A stretch of 64,000 bases of DNA from Weissella viridescens (GTDB taxonomy: Bacteria > Bacillota > Bacilli > Lactobacillales > Lactobacillaceae): NCBI RefSeq assembly GCF_001437355.1, contig NZ_JQBM01000002.1:51923-115922 (forward strand), written 5' to 3'. Position numbers and translations under genes: made by a program. Shown in pieces: positions 16,273-25,235 of this stretch (its first letter is position 1; each line of letters starts with the position of its first letter). The notes below the pieces were generated by a model. It saw nothing but the letters and a program-made list of their open reading frames with translations, was not told the origin of the DNA and searched no databases.

Positions 16273-16762
16273 ATTTATAGTCGTGGGCAATTCGTGCTTC
16301 CGCTGCTGCGACAATCGCGGCAACAAGGTCATCAATAAATGTATTTACGCGACCGCCATTTTTCTGAGCATCGTTTAACTCACCAATAATACCGGGCTTA
16401 GTACGATCAAGGAAGCCAAAGTTGGTCCATGAAATAGTACCGTAGAGCCCCAAAATAGACATAACTAATTGTTCGTCAATGCCATAAGTACTTGAATCTT
16501 CTTGCACGCGTGTTTGCAATGGCTCGGGCAGTTTTCCAGCTTGTGCTAAATCATCTAAGGCGAGCCCAGTTAAGATGGCGTCTTGTGATTCAGTCTTATG
16601 AAGAACATGTTCAATGGACGTTAGGGCCGTTTCATAGGGTAGGTCAGGAATATGATCCTTTTGTCCTTCAATCACCATAGGGGCGAGTGCGTCTAATGTC
16701 ACACCTCGTTCTGCTAAGGCGTCGACAACTTCTTGATAATAATCAGGGGTAATATCTTGCAT
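16271..16762 (-). CDS. PgpA-family phosphatidylglycerophosphatase-like protein
   Basis: A 163-residue protein of the PgpA/YutG family. It ends with the typical helix IDDLVAAIVAAAEARIAHDY and contains LSIL-type and NFGFLDRTKPGIIGELND segments (DRxKPG is the family active-site region). E. coli PgpA is a membrane enzyme, whereas this soluble-looking short form resembles Bacillus YutG. The probable role is dephosphorylation of phosphatidylglycerophosphate in phospholipid synthesis. It follows the oxidoreductase gene on the same strand by 17 bases and has AAGGAG upstream. Confidence 0.78.
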   Translation of the reverse strand: MQDITPDYYQEVVDALAERGVTLDALAPMVIEGQKDHIPDLPYETALTSIEHVLHKTESQDAILTGLALDDLAQAGKLPEPLQTRVQEDSSTYGIDEQLVMSILGLYGTISWTNFGFLDRTKPGIIGELNDAQKNGGRVNTFIDDLVAAIVAAAEARIAHDYK

Positions 16763-16779
16763 TTATTTGGCTCCTTACT

Positions 16780-17697
16780 TTAAAATTCGAGAACAAGCTT
16801 ACCGACAGGGCTTTCCGCACGCATGAGCGCGTGGTCTGCTTGAAGGTTTGCTTGATTGAATGGTTTTGTATCAGCAATCTTAATGGTAATACGGTCGGCA
16901 GCAATATCGGCCAAGAGTTCGCTTAGTAATGCACCTTTACCGGCTAAGTAGCCTGCCTTGGCATCAATGCTAAAATGCTGACTTAATTCCTCTAGCTGGG
17001 GGTCAGAAGATAAGTTGACCAAACGCCCACCTGTTTTAAGCACTTGCGCCGACTTTACCGTTGTGGCTCCACCAACGGTATCAAGCACAGCATCAAAATC
17101 ACTTAAGTCGTTTTCATAGTCGGTGTGATAATCAATTGGATGCACATCCCCCAAACTCTGGAGATAATCAAAATGTGCAGCACTACTGGTAGCGTAAACC
17201 TCTGCCCCACGATTGAGGGCTGCTTGAATGGCCACACTACCAACGCTTCCAGAACCACCTTGGATGAGTACCTTTTCACCGGCTTGTACGTCTAAGTCCA
17301 CAAGGATCATCTGATAACCAGTTGCTGCACCTAAAACGGATGCCACCGCGGTGGCATCACTGATTGTATCCGGAACTTTAGCTAAGGCGGATTGGCCGAC
17401 GGGCACATACTCAGCGTAAGTTTGATGGTGACGATTGGCAGCCACGCGCTCACCAACCTTAAAGTCGGTGACGTCGGCACCGACGGCAACAACTTCACCA
17501 ACAACACTTGAACCCGGAATTAAGGGTAATTTATCACCTTCACCCATGAGACCCATCACGAACTTAACATCATAAGGGTCGATTGCGACGGCATGGTTTT
17601 CAATTAAGACTTGCTTCGCAGAAGGGGCGGGTCGGTCAACAGTAGCTTCTTTGAGCGCATCAACACCACCAAATTGATCTAATTTAATTGCTAACAT
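16780..17697 (-). CDS. Quinone oxidoreductase-like, NADP-dependent MDR protein
   Basis: A 305-residue medium-chain dehydrogenase/reductase. The N-terminal GroES-like domain includes HAVAIDPYDVKF and LPLIPGSSVVGEVVAVGADV. The Rossmann domain has VLIQGGSGSVGSVAIQAA (NADPH-binding GxGxxG-like loop, residues about 140-157). The zinc ligands of true alcohol dehydrogenases are absent, so it is a zinc-independent quinone/enone reductase type. AGGTATTTTATG-type ribosome site precedes the start. It is cotranscribed with the pgpA-like gene. The physiological substrate is not known. Confidence 0.88.
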   Translation of the reverse strand: MLAIKLDQFGGVDALKEATVDRPAPSAKQVLIENHAVAIDPYDVKFVMGLMGEGDKLPLIPGSSVVGEVVAVGADVTDFKVGERVAANRHHQTYAEYVPVGQSALAKVPDTISDATAVASVLGAATGYQMILVDLDVQAGEKVLIQGGSGSVGSVAIQAALNRGAEVYATSSAAHFDYLQSLGDVHPIDYHTDYENDLSDFDAVLDTVGGATTVKSAQVLKTGGRLVNLSSDPQLEELSQHFSIDAKAGYLAGKGALLSELLADIAADRITIKIADTKPFNQANLQADHALMRAESPVGKLVLEF

Positions 17698-17852
17698 AAA
17701 ATACCTCCAGGTAATGACTTACTTTCATTGTAAAGCGTGGCGCCACTGAATGCGAATTTTTACAAGGTATTTTCATATTAAAAAAAAGAAAAACCTTAAA
17801 TGGCAAACAAAGAAGAATTTAAGTTTGTTTTCAGAAAAACAAATCTTAGGGC

Positions 17853-17881
17853 TTGCCAGTAATAATTTAAAATGATAGAAT
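17853..17881 (+). promoter_or_regulatory. Promoter of SteT-like operon leader
   Basis: -35 TTGCCA (17853-17858) and -10 TAGAAT (17876-17881) with 17 bp spacing. The transcript would start about 30 nt before the leader ORF. The remaining upstream gap (17698-17852) is AT-rich and holds nothing else I can identify. Confidence 0.55.
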
Positions 17882-17922
17882 TCTAATTATTCTAAAACAA
17901 GCCAGAAGGGAGAGCCAAGATT

Positions 17923-18006
17923 ATGCAAAGCAATTATTCAAATTCAAATCAAGTGTTGGTTCTCACCTCAATTAGTCTCGTGACTGGTTGGGGTTTTTCT
18001 GCTTGA
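17923..18006 (+). CDS. 27-residue Ser-rich leader peptide
   Basis: A 27-codon ORF with a good ribosome site (GAAGGGAG at about 17905-17912) lies between the promoter and an intrinsic terminator. It starts MQSNYSNSNQ and ends TGWGFSA. Six of 27 residues are Ser and two are Thr. The downstream gene is a Ser/Thr-exchanger-type permease, so the peptide could measure seryl-tRNA supply by ribosome stalling. That link is inference. It is unlikely to be a functional protein. Confidence 0.55.
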   Translation: MQSNYSNSNQVLVLTSISLVTGWGFSA

Positions 18007-18034
18007 TATAGATCAACATGACAGAATTCCCCCA

Positions 18035-18092
18035 AACCAATTGACCCGTGCCGATAACGTCCTCGTTATCGCAGTAGGCCAGTTGGTTTTTT
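18035..18092 (+). terminator. Leader attenuator before SteT-like permease
   Basis: The outer stem pairs 18035-18046 (AACCAATTGACC) with 18077-18088 (GGCCAGTTGGTT), with one mismatch and one wobble. An inner hairpin is GATAACG-TCCT-CGTTATC. Six Ts follow and the permease ATG is 22 nt further on. Its position before the gene means it acts as an attenuator. Confidence 0.72.
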
Positions 18093-18113
18093 CGTACAAA
18101 GGAGCTCAGATAT

Positions 18114-19466
18114 ATGGAAAAAACGACTGGATTGAAACGGTCGGTTGGTGTAACATCAGGGATTTCGTTGGTTGTTGGAACTGTGATTGGTTCTGGAATT
18201 TTCTTTAAGCAGGCACAAGTCATCGCAACGGCTGGTGGAAGTACACCAGCTTTGCTGGCTTGGATTTTCGGTGGATTGATTACACTAGCAGCTGGCCTGA
18301 CCATTTCAGAAATTGGGGCGCGGATTCCATTGACTGGTGGCCTGTACATTTACATGGAAAAGATTTATGGAAAAGTTTGGGGATTTTTAACCGGTTGGGC
18401 GCAAACGGTGCTGTACGCACCAGCGATTGTTGCCTCATTATCGGCTTACTTTGCCATCTTGTTTAATAATTTTTTCGGCTTGTCACAACAATGGCAGCTA
18501 CTCGTCGCTATTTTAACCATTTTATTTATTACAGGTATTAATTTACTAGATAATCGTGTTCCGGCAGCCTTTGCTGTCATCACAACGTCGATTAAATTAT
18601 TACCAATTATTGCTGTAATTGCGTATGGTTTGTTTTTTGGTAAAGTGGATGCATTAAATCAGTCAGTTGCCACTGTTACGGCAACACCATCTGGCGGATT
18701 TGGAATGGCCGTCTTAGCAACGTTGTTTGCCTATGATGGCTGGGCGACGTTGACCAACATGGGTGGCGAGCTAAAGAATCCACAAAAGAACCTACCGCGC
18801 GCAATTGTGATTGGCATTTTAATTGTGGTCGTGGCTTATGCGGGTATCTCATACGGGATGATGCGGGCCATGCCAGCAAACGAAATTGTTCGATTGGGTG
18901 ACAATGCAACTTTCGGCGTTGTGACGCAAGCCTTTGGTAAATTAGGTGGTCGTCTATTAACAATCATTATCCTGATTTCAATTTTGGGAACGATTAATGG
19001 GAAGTTAATGGCACTACCACGGATGACATTTGCGATGGCGGAAGACGGTGTATTACCAAAATGGTTAGCCAAAGTGAATCGCTTTAATGAACCGATTGGT
19101 TCGATTCTCTTTCTAACGGTGACGGCCAGCTTGTTGCAATTCACAGCATCAGCAGATTGGTTATCAAATATTGCAGTGTTTATTATTTGGATCTTCTATA
19201 CGGCGACATTCGTTGGTTTGTTCATTTTACGTCATCGTGACAAGCAAGCCGCACAAGTCGCGGAACCACTACAAGAACTCGAATCAATCTTTTCAGTGCC
19301 AGGTTATCCGTGGGTGCCACTGATTGCGATTCTAGGGGCATTATTTGTCCTGATTAGTACATTAATTAATGATTTTGGATCATCCATCATTGCGATTGGA
19401 TTAGTATTTATTGGCTTACCAGTGTATTGGTATTATAGCCGTAAAAAGGGAGAAGCTTATGACTAA
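18114..19466 (+). CDS. APC permease, SteT-like Ser/Thr exchanger
   Basis: A 450-residue, 12-helix permease of the LAT branch of the APC superfamily. The first helix is GISLVVGTVIGSGIFFKQ (APC GSGIF motif, residues about 16-33); ISEIGARIPLTGGLYIYMEKIYG is the helix 2-3 region. ANMGGELKNPQKNLP-like sequence at the helix 6-7 loop (NMGGELKNPQKNLP) also fits. It resembles the Bacillus SteT serine/threonine exchanger. GGAGCTC lies upstream of the ATG. The last eight bases overlap the next permease, so the two are co-translated. Regulation probably runs through the leader peptide and attenuator. Confidence 0.85.
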   Translation: MEKTTGLKRSVGVTSGISLVVGTVIGSGIFFKQAQVIATAGGSTPALLAWIFGGLITLAAGLTISEIGARIPLTGGLYIYMEKIYGKVWGFLTGWAQTVLYAPAIVASLSAYFAILFNNFFGLSQQWQLLVAILTILFITGINLLDNRVPAAFAVITTSIKLLPIIAVIAYGLFFGKVDALNQSVATVTATPSGGFGMAVLATLFAYDGWATLTNMGGELKNPQKNLPRAIVIGILIVVVAYAGISYGMMRAMPANEIVRLGDNATFGVVTQAFGKLGGRLLTIIILISILGTINGKLMALPRMTFAMAEDGVLPKWLAKVNRFNEPIGSILFLTVTASLLQFTASADWLSNIAVFIIWIFYTATFVGLFILRHRDKQAAQVAEPLQELESIFSVPGYPWVPLIAILGALFVLISTLINDFGSSIIAIGLVFIGLPVYWYYSRKKGEAYD

Positions 19467-20901
19467 ATCAAGTGTTTTAGCAAATATGGGGCGAAAAGAA
19501 AATCCCCAGAATTACGCGGATAAGGACGGTCATCTAAAGCCTGTTTTGGGACTTAAAGACATGGTGGCCATGGGAATTGGAACAGTTGTTGGAGCCGGAA
19601 TCTTTACGATGCCGGGAATCGTTGCAGCTGATTATGCTGGACCCGCTGTTGTCATTTCATTTATTGTTGCCGCTTTTGTTGCAGGTTTATCAGCCTTATC
19701 ATATTCAGAGTTAGCATCAGCAATGCCATTTGCTGGTTCAATCTATTCTTGGGCGAATGTTATTTTTGGTGAATTTATGGGTTGGGTGGCCGGTTGGGCC
19801 GTTCTTTCTGAATACTTGATTGCTTTGGCATTCGTGTCATCTGCTTGGTCATCTTATTTCCAAGGATTCGTCAATAGTTTTGGCATTAAATTGCCTGCTG
19901 CCATTTCGGGATCATTTAATCCAGCCAAAGGTCAATTTATTGATTTGTTTGGGGCACTAGCGCTAATCGGAGTTGGATTATTAGTGATGCGTGGGGTTAA
20001 GGCTGCTGCCATTGTTGAAAACTGGTTAGTTATCTTAAAAGTCGCCGTGATTATTCTCTTTATCGTTGTTGGTTTAACAGCAGTACAAGTTAATAACTGG
20101 GTACCATTTGTGCCTGCTCACCGCGCTGGTACTGATTTTGGTGGTGGTATTGGTATTTTGCACGGTGCCTCACAAGTCTTCTTTGCTTATATTGGGTTCG
20201 ATACGATTGCTGCTAACTCAGCGGAAGTTAAAAACCCACAAAAAACAATGCCACGTGCCATTATTGGAACGTTGTTGATTGCGACCGTCCTATTCGTTGC
20301 GGTTTCAGCAGTTTTGACAGGAATGTTCCCATATGAACGTTATGCCGGAAACGCCGAACCTGCTGCTTGGGCTTTGCGTCAAACTGGACACTTCTTTACA
20401 GCGAACTTGCTATCAATTGTTGCCTTAGTTGGAATGTTCACGGGATTGATTGCCTTAATGGTTGGTGGATCACGTTTGCTATACTCATTCGGACGTGATG
20501 GATTGATTCCACAGCAAATTGGAAAACTTGATAAGCGTGGATTACCTGGAAATGCAACGGTGTTGATGTTGGTTGCGGCCGTCTTCTTGGGCTCAATCTT
20601 CCCAATTAACTTGCTTTCAAACTTAGTTTCAGCTGGAACTTTAATTGCCTTTATCTTGGCTTCAGTAGGTGTCTTGTTGCTACGTCGTCGTAAGGATATT
20701 GTTAATACGGGTTACAAAGTTCCTGGATATCCAGTTATCCCGATTCTTGCTGCTTTGTCAGCTGCCGGACTATTTTTAACATTGAATGTTGATGCCTTGA
20801 TCTTGATGGCTGGTTGGTTAGCAATTGGAATCGTCTTATACTTTGTTTATGGCATTCGTCATAGTACAAAAAATGAGGTTGAAGCAGATTCAAAATCTTA
20901 A
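19459..20901 (+). CDS. APC amino-acid permease (CAT/BcaP-like)
   Basis: About 480 residues and 12-14 helices, with VAMGIGTVVGAGIFTMPG (APC motif, residues about 36-53) and GASQVFFAYIGFDTIAANSAEVKNPQKTMP. It is a close relative of the permease at 10235, and probably an ancient paralogue. The start at 19459 follows AAAGGGAG inside the end of the preceding gene; an in-frame ATG 48 nt earlier lacks a ribosome site. As the second gene of the attenuated operon it shares the leader control. Branched-chain or neutral amino acids are plausible substrates but not proven. Confidence 0.92.
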   Translation: MTKSSVLANMGRKENPQNYADKDGHLKPVLGLKDMVAMGIGTVVGAGIFTMPGIVAADYAGPAVVISFIVAAFVAGLSALSYSELASAMPFAGSIYSWANVIFGEFMGWVAGWAVLSEYLIALAFVSSAWSSYFQGFVNSFGIKLPAAISGSFNPAKGQFIDLFGALALIGVGLLVMRGVKAAAIVENWLVILKVAVIILFIVVGLTAVQVNNWVPFVPAHRAGTDFGGGIGILHGASQVFFAYIGFDTIAANSAEVKNPQKTMPRAIIGTLLIATVLFVAVSAVLTGMFPYERYAGNAEPAAWALRQTGHFFTANLLSIVALVGMFTGLIALMVGGSRLLYSFGRDGLIPQQIGKLDKRGLPGNATVLMLVAAVFLGSIFPINLLSNLVSAGTLIAFILASVGVLLLRRRKDIVNTGYKVPGYPVIPILAALSAAGLFLTLNVDALILMAGWLAIGIVLYFVYGIRHSTKNEVEADSKS

Positions 20902-20910
20902 TGTGATTGT

Positions 20911-20942
20911 GAAAGAAGTTGGGGTTTCCCAACTTCTTTTTT
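20911..20942 (+). terminator. Terminator of permease operon
   Basis: GAAAGAAGTTGGG/CCCAACTTCTTTT hairpin with T-tract. Confidence 0.88.
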
Positions 20943-20990
20943 ATGTGCGATAATGAATTTTAATGAAAAAGACGGCGTGGAGGGAAAAAC

Positions 20991-21983
20991 ATGCAGAAAA
21001 TTTTAGTATTAACAACGGGTGGAACCATTGCTTCACGCAAAACTGAGAACGGCCTAGCCCCTGGGATGGCTGACGATGTGTTAATCAGTTACTTTGGGGA
21101 ACGCCCTGGGGTTGAGTTGTCAGTTGAGAGTGTCATGAATAAAGACTCAACGAACATGCAACCTGAAGATTGGGTGGCGTTGGCAGAACGGATCCAGAAA
21201 CACCAAGCCGAATACGATGCTTTTATTATTACGCATGGAACCGATACGATGGGTTACACAGCTGCGGGCTTGTCATACCTCTTGAATGGTCTCGAAAAGC
21301 CAGTTATTTTAACGGGTTCACAAGTGCCATTGGGGATGGCGGAAACAGATGCGGTTCGTAATTTACACGATGCGTTAACCTTTGCGAGTCAAACCACCTT
21401 GAATGGTGTGTTTGTTGTTTTCAATGGGCTTGTTATTTTGGGAACCCGTGCCGTTAAGACGAAGACGAAGAGTTATGATGCGTTTGAAAGTGTGAATTTC
21501 CCCTATATTGCCAGTGTGAGTGACGGTGAAATGGGGCAGTTGTTTGAACCAGAAACGAATGAAGATAAGGTGATACCAAGTGAATTAAAATTGGACACGA
21601 ACGTCTTTGTTTTAAAGGCTTTTCCAGGTCTACAACCAGAAATCCTGGATTACTTGGCTGAGCGTGTTGATGGTTTAATTATTGAAAGTTTTGGAAATGG
21701 TGGATTACCATTCGAAAACCGAAACTTGATTCCGGGAATTGAAAAGATGACGCAAGCTGGCATTCCAGTGATTATCACAACGCAAATCCTACAAGAAGGA
21801 CAAGATATCTACCTCTATGAGGTGGGACAACAGGTGGCGAAAGCCGGTGGAATTACCGTTGGTGATATGAATACAGAAGCGGTTGTCGCAAAATTGATGT
21901 GGATTTTGGCGCAAACTAAAAATCTCGACACTGTTAAAGTCATGATGCAAAAACCAATTGCGCACGATTTGGACTTCATTTAG
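20991..21983 (+). CDS. ansA: L-asparaginase, type I
   Basis: A 330-residue cytoplasmic asparaginase converting Asn to Asp and ammonia. Both catalytic triads are visible: Thr12 in TTGGTIAS and Thr84-Asp85 in THGTDTMGY. The conserved VILTGSQVP and the late FGNGGLP blocks are also present. It lacks a signal peptide, so it is the cytosolic form. It follows the two-permease operon behind a terminator, with its own GGAGGG ribosome site. The neighbouring permeases suggest nitrogen or amino-acid supply, but joint regulation is not shown. The YdbC-like gene starts 11 bases downstream. Confidence 0.95.
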   Translation: MQKILVLTTGGTIASRKTENGLAPGMADDVLISYFGERPGVELSVESVMNKDSTNMQPEDWVALAERIQKHQAEYDAFIITHGTDTMGYTAAGLSYLLNGLEKPVILTGSQVPLGMAETDAVRNLHDALTFASQTTLNGVFVVFNGLVILGTRAVKTKTKSYDAFESVNFPYIASVSDGEMGQLFEPETNEDKVIPSELKLDTNVFVLKAFPGLQPEILDYLAERVDGLIIESFGNGGLPFENRNLIPGIEKMTQAGIPVIITTQILQEGQDIYLYEVGQQVAKAGGITVGDMNTEAVVAKLMWILAQTKNLDTVKVMMQKPIAHDLDFI

Positions 21984-21994
21984 GAGGTTGATGT

Positions 21995-22324
21995 ATGGCA
22001 GAATTGAAATTCGAAATCTTGGAACAATTTGGTACGCTTTCAACGAGTAAAAGTGGTTGGGAGTTACAGTTGAACTTTGTGCAATGGGGGGACAATCAGC
22101 CTAAGTTTGACTTACGAACGTGGTCACCAGATCATAAGAAAATGGGTAAGGGGATTACCTTAAACCATGATGAACTGGTTAAATTGCAAGATGCGATTAC
22201 CCACGTGTTGGCACCAGAAGATATGCCGACAGCAACGGTTGCTTTAAGTTCCGAACCTGAAGAGCCTGTAGTGGAAACTGAGCCTGATGAAAAACCAGGT
22301 TGGGCTAAATTGAGTGATTTTTAA
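21995..22324 (+). CDS. YdbC/PC4-family ssDNA-binding protein
   Basis: A 109-residue protein. The N-terminal 70 residues match the YdbC/PC4 fold (KFEILEQFGTLSTSKSGWELQLNFVQWGDN, and PKFDLRTWSPDHKKMGKGITL; core motif KFDLRTWSPDHKKMGKG). The C-terminal 40 residues are an acidic, Pro-rich tail ending GWAKLSDF. Family members bind single-stranded DNA as dimers; Lactococcus YdbC is the structural reference. It sits in an operon with ansA (11-base gap, AGGAGG). Confidence 0.88.
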   Translation: MAELKFEILEQFGTLSTSKSGWELQLNFVQWGDNQPKFDLRTWSPDHKKMGKGITLNHDELVKLQDAITHVLAPEDMPTATVALSSEPEEPVVETEPDEKPGWAKLSDF

Positions 22325-22325
22325 A

Positions 22326-22361
22326 TAAAAAGACTGTGTCGTAATAGACACAGTCTTTTTT
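22326..22361 (+). terminator. Terminator after ansA operon
   Basis: AAAAAGACTGTGTC/GACACAGTCTTTTTT around GTAATA, a strong perfect stem. Confidence 0.92.
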
Positions 22362-22554
22362 AGTTGATATGGCTAATCATCAACAGTGTCAACTAAGTAA
22401 AACTTGCGGTAGTGGTCAAACGGAAATCAGTTAATCCTATTAATCGATAATAAATCGGTCGGCAATGGTCTCATTTTATTGTCAAATTGACTTGAGGTGG
22501 AGGGCTAATTCAGCTAATATTTGTTTTCTCTTAATCGAAGCACGAGGTGAATTT

Positions 22555-23226
22555 ATGCGAATGGCCTTAATGGATAAGCAAATTGATGTGTGGCAACCTA
22601 CTATGGTTGCCAAGATGCAAGCGCAGATTGAAGAACTCGATATTGAATGCCTGGTGTTAAACCAAGTTGGGCAACATCAGCAGCAAGGAATAGCAGAATT
22701 ATATCCACAACATTTTTATTTGAATGACGGCATTACACGGATATATCAAGATAACTTGGGATATCAACTCAGTGTCCAACTGCCAGATACATGGCAAACC
22801 GTGTTTTCGACAATTTATTTAAAGGCGCAGGCCCATTATGGACAGGTTATTTTATGTCGAACGAATCTGGTAAAGCTTTGGCATCGACAGTTAGCACCCC
22901 AAATTAAATTAGTCGTGGCTGAAACGCAAACGTATGTTATTGCCATCATCTCAACACCCAGCGTGCATAAAATAAAAGCGCAGCACTTACTAGAGGTCCA
23001 TGATCTATTAAGGGCACAGATTAAACCAGTCATTTTATGTGTCCCCCATCAAGTTGCTTCAGGTTTACCAAGTCCACATTGGCAAGGTGGACTTGATAAA
23101 AAATTTCATCAAGGACGGTTGTGTGAGCTAGAGGCTTATTTTGACTTTGGATTAGTTTTTGATACGCAACGGACCTGGGATGTTCTGGGAGATAAAACGC
23201 AGCGAGCAATTTTGCCGGATTTTTAA
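22555..23226 (+). CDS. Hypothetical protein
   Basis: About 223 residues, no membrane segment, no recognised motif. The start at 22555 follows GAGGTGA; the ORF is open 90 bases further upstream but without a ribosome site. The sequence alternates short strand-like stretches (VILCRTNLVKLWH, KLVVAETQTYVIAIIST, KPVILCVPHQVASGLP) with helices, suggesting an alpha/beta fold. It contains four Cys. The composition (many Gln and His) differs a little from its neighbours. I do not recognise it and assign no function. Confidence 0.65.
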   Translation: MRMALMDKQIDVWQPTMVAKMQAQIEELDIECLVLNQVGQHQQQGIAELYPQHFYLNDGITRIYQDNLGYQLSVQLPDTWQTVFSTIYLKAQAHYGQVILCRTNLVKLWHRQLAPQIKLVVAETQTYVIAIISTPSVHKIKAQHLLEVHDLLRAQIKPVILCVPHQVASGLPSPHWQGGLDKKFHQGRLCELEAYFDFGLVFDTQRTWDVLGDKTQRAILPDF

Positions 23227-23228
23227 AA

Positions 23229-23289
23229 TAAAAAAAGGCAGTTGTGTTGCCTGCAAAAAGGTGACTTTGCGGGCGCAACAATTGCCTAA
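23229..23289 (-). terminator. Long terminator hairpin of nicotinamidase operon
   Basis: Arms at 23235-23256 and 23265-23286 pair over about 22 bp with two mismatches and three wobbles; on the minus strand the hairpin is followed by a run of seven Ts. It serves the minus-strand gene ending at 23304. Confidence 0.7.
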
Positions 23290-23303
23290 AGATACTGTTA
23301 TTG

Positions 23304-23855
23304 TTAGGCGTCAATGACATTGGCGCCTAATGAGTTTTGGAAGTGACCAAGCGCCCACGTGTGACCCTCTGGTGAAAAGCTAGCCACGGCATCAGCGTGA
23401 ACGGTGATGTTGTAATCTAAATTATAAGCGTCAACAGCAGTGTGCAAGACACAAATGTCAGTGCAGACACCTGTGAGGTGAACATTACGGATATCACGTG
23501 AACGAAGATAGTTATCCAAATTTGTATTGGCAAAACTGCTGTATCGATTTTTTGGATAAACATATACGTTATCTGCATCTTGATGTTCAGCAACCCAATC
23601 TGCTAGCGGTCCGTAGTAATCGCGACCAGGCGTTCCGGCAATATTGTGAGGTGGGAATAACTTAGTTTCAGGATGGTAGGGATCATCGCGTTCATGCAAA
23701 TCTGTTGGCAAGATGACGGCATCGCCATTTTGGTAAAATTCTTCAGCTAAAGCGACAATACGATCACTAATTGCTTGACCAGCAGCACCACAGGTAAGGG
23801 CGCCATCATCGGCAACAAAATCATTTGTATAGTCAATAATAAGTAATGCTTCCAT
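23304..23855 (-). CDS. pncA: Nicotinamidase / isochorismatase-family hydrolase
   Basis: A 183-residue cysteine hydrolase. The catalytic triad is visible as Asp8 (LLIIDYTNDF), Lys102 (YPKNRYSSF) and Cys135 (VCTDICVLHTA). TDLHERDDPYHPETKLFPPH carries the metal-binding Asp/His pattern of nicotinamidases (DxHxxxH-like). It would convert nicotinamide to nicotinate for NAD salvage. AAAGGAG precedes the ATG, 14 bases after the thioesterase stop, so the two are one operon. Isochorismatase activity is less likely given the metal-site residues. Confidence 0.88.
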   Translation of the reverse strand: MEALLIIDYTNDFVADDGALTCGAAGQAISDRIVALAEEFYQNGDAVILPTDLHERDDPYHPETKLFPPHNIAGTPGRDYYGPLADWVAEHQDADNVYVYPKNRYSSFANTNLDNYLRSRDIRNVHLTGVCTDICVLHTAVDAYNLDYNITVHADAVASFSPEGHTWALGHFQNSLGANVIDA

Positions 23856-23869
23856 AGTTAAAGACTCCT

Positions 23870-24241
23870 TTAGATAGTACGACTAGTTAAGGTAACAATC
23901 GATACGGCCACGTGTGTTTCAGTGGTGGTTTCATAGATATTAACTTGCCAAGTCTGTAGGCGATGACCAATATGAATTGGTTTAGCAACTGCTTTGAGAT
24001 TTCCAGTAGATACGGCATTGAGATGATGGATCTCAAGATCTACACCAACTGCAGCCCGATGTGCGTCGCCTAATACTGTATTTCCGCCGATACTAGCAGC
24101 AGTCTCTGCCAGCATGGCATTAACACCGCCATGGACCATACCGTAAGGTTGTTTGGTCTTATCAGTGATGGGCATGGTTAGGACGACTTCATTGGCAGTA
24201 GCTAGTTCGGTAGTGATACCAAAAAATTCTAATGTGTTCAT
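23870..24241 (-). CDS. Hotdog thioesterase, probable DHNA-CoA thioesterase
   Basis: A 123-residue PaaI/MenI-type thioesterase. The active-site region is YGMVHGGVNAMLAETAASIGG, with the HGG...E pattern (core HGGVNAMLAETAAS, residues about 37-50). It is divergent from menB with 165 bp between them. That position suggests the DHNA-CoA hydrolase step between MenB and MenA in menaquinone synthesis. The family is promiscuous, so the substrate is inferred from context only. TTGGAGG is the ribosome site. Confidence 0.82.
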   Translation of the reverse strand: MNTLEFFGITTELATANEVVLTMPITDKTKQPYGMVHGGVNAMLAETAASIGGNTVLGDAHRAAVGVDLEIHHLNAVSTGNLKAVAKPIHIGHRLQTWQVNIYETTTETHVAVSIVTLTSRTI

Positions 24242-24406
24242 AAGCCTCCAATCATAAAGTGGTGTTAGTAACTAGTTTGAAATTACCTATATTGTACGAT
24301 ATCTGTAAAAAAAAAGACAGCGACCCACGAAACGGCTGGAACGTGTTAAAATATGAGTTATTAATTTGATAAATCTAGTCGTAAAGTCACGGGGGAATAA
24401 TGAGTG

Positions 24407-25228
24407 ATGAGTGAAGTTGAATGGTCAACGGTTAAGCCGTATTCTGAAATTTTGTTTGAACGGACAGGTAAGATTGCAAAGTTAACAATCAATCGTCCAG
24501 AAAAGCGTAATGCATTCACGCCAGTAACGATTTCTGAGCTAATTGAAGCTTTTAGTTATTGTCGTGATGATGCCTCAATCGGGGTTATTATCCTAACTGG
24601 AGCCGGGGATGAAGCATTTTCATCAGGGGGTGACCAATCTGTTCGTGGTAACGGTGGTTATGTTGGACCAGATGAAATTGCGCGTTTAAATGTTTTAGAT
24701 TTGCAACGTTTAATTCGAGTAATCCCAAAGCCAGTCATTGCAATGGTTAAGGGCTGGTCTGTAGGTGGTGGAAACATCTTACAACTTGTTTGTGATTTGA
24801 CAGTTGCTGCCGACAATGCCAAGTTTGGTCAAACGGGACCGATGGTTGGCTCATTTGATGCTGGATATGGTTCAGGTTACTTAGCTCGAGTAATTGGGCA
24901 TAAGCGTGCCAAAGAAGTCTGGTTCTTGAATAAGTTCTATACCGCTGAAGAGGCTATGGATATGGGGTGGATCAACCGTGTAGTGCCATTAGCTGAAGTT
25001 GAAGACGCAACCATCGAATGGTCAAATGAATTACTAAAGAAGTCACCGACTGCGCTTCGCTTTATCAAGGCAGCGATGAATGCGGATACTGACGGACTTG
25101 CAGGTTTGCAACAATTTGCTGGTGATGCCACGATGCTTTATTACACGACAGACGAAGGAAAAGAAGGACGTGATGCGTTCTTAGAAAAGCGCGATCCTGA
25201 CTTTGATCAATTTCCAAAGTTCCCATAA
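24407..25228 (+). CDS. menB: 1,4-dihydroxy-2-naphthoyl-CoA synthase
   Basis: About 273 residues, crotonase fold. Diagnostic MenB features are the [14 protein letters not shown] loop, [31 protein letters not shown] (oxyanion hole plus Gln of the bicarbonate site) and [16 protein letters not shown] with the catalytic Asp. It closes the second ring of naphthoquinone from O-succinylbenzoyl-CoA. The start is not certain: GGGGG at 24391 could serve GTG 24404 or ATG 24407. A weak terminator lies between it and menE. Confidence 0.95.
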   Translation: MSEVEWSTVKPYSEILFERTGKIAKLTINRPEKRNAFTPVTISELIEAFSYCRDDASIGVIILTGAGDEAFSSGGDQSVRGNGGYVGPDEIARLNVLDLQRLIRVIPKPVIAMVKGWSVGGGNILQLVCDLTVAADNAKFGQTGPMVGSFDAGYGSGYLARVIGHKRAKEVWFLNKFYTAEEAMDMGWINRVVPLAEVEDATIEWSNELLKKSPTALRFIKAAMNADTDGLAGLQQFAGDATMLYYTTDEGKEGRDAFLEKRDPDFDQFPKFP

Positions 25229-25235
25229 GTCGTTT

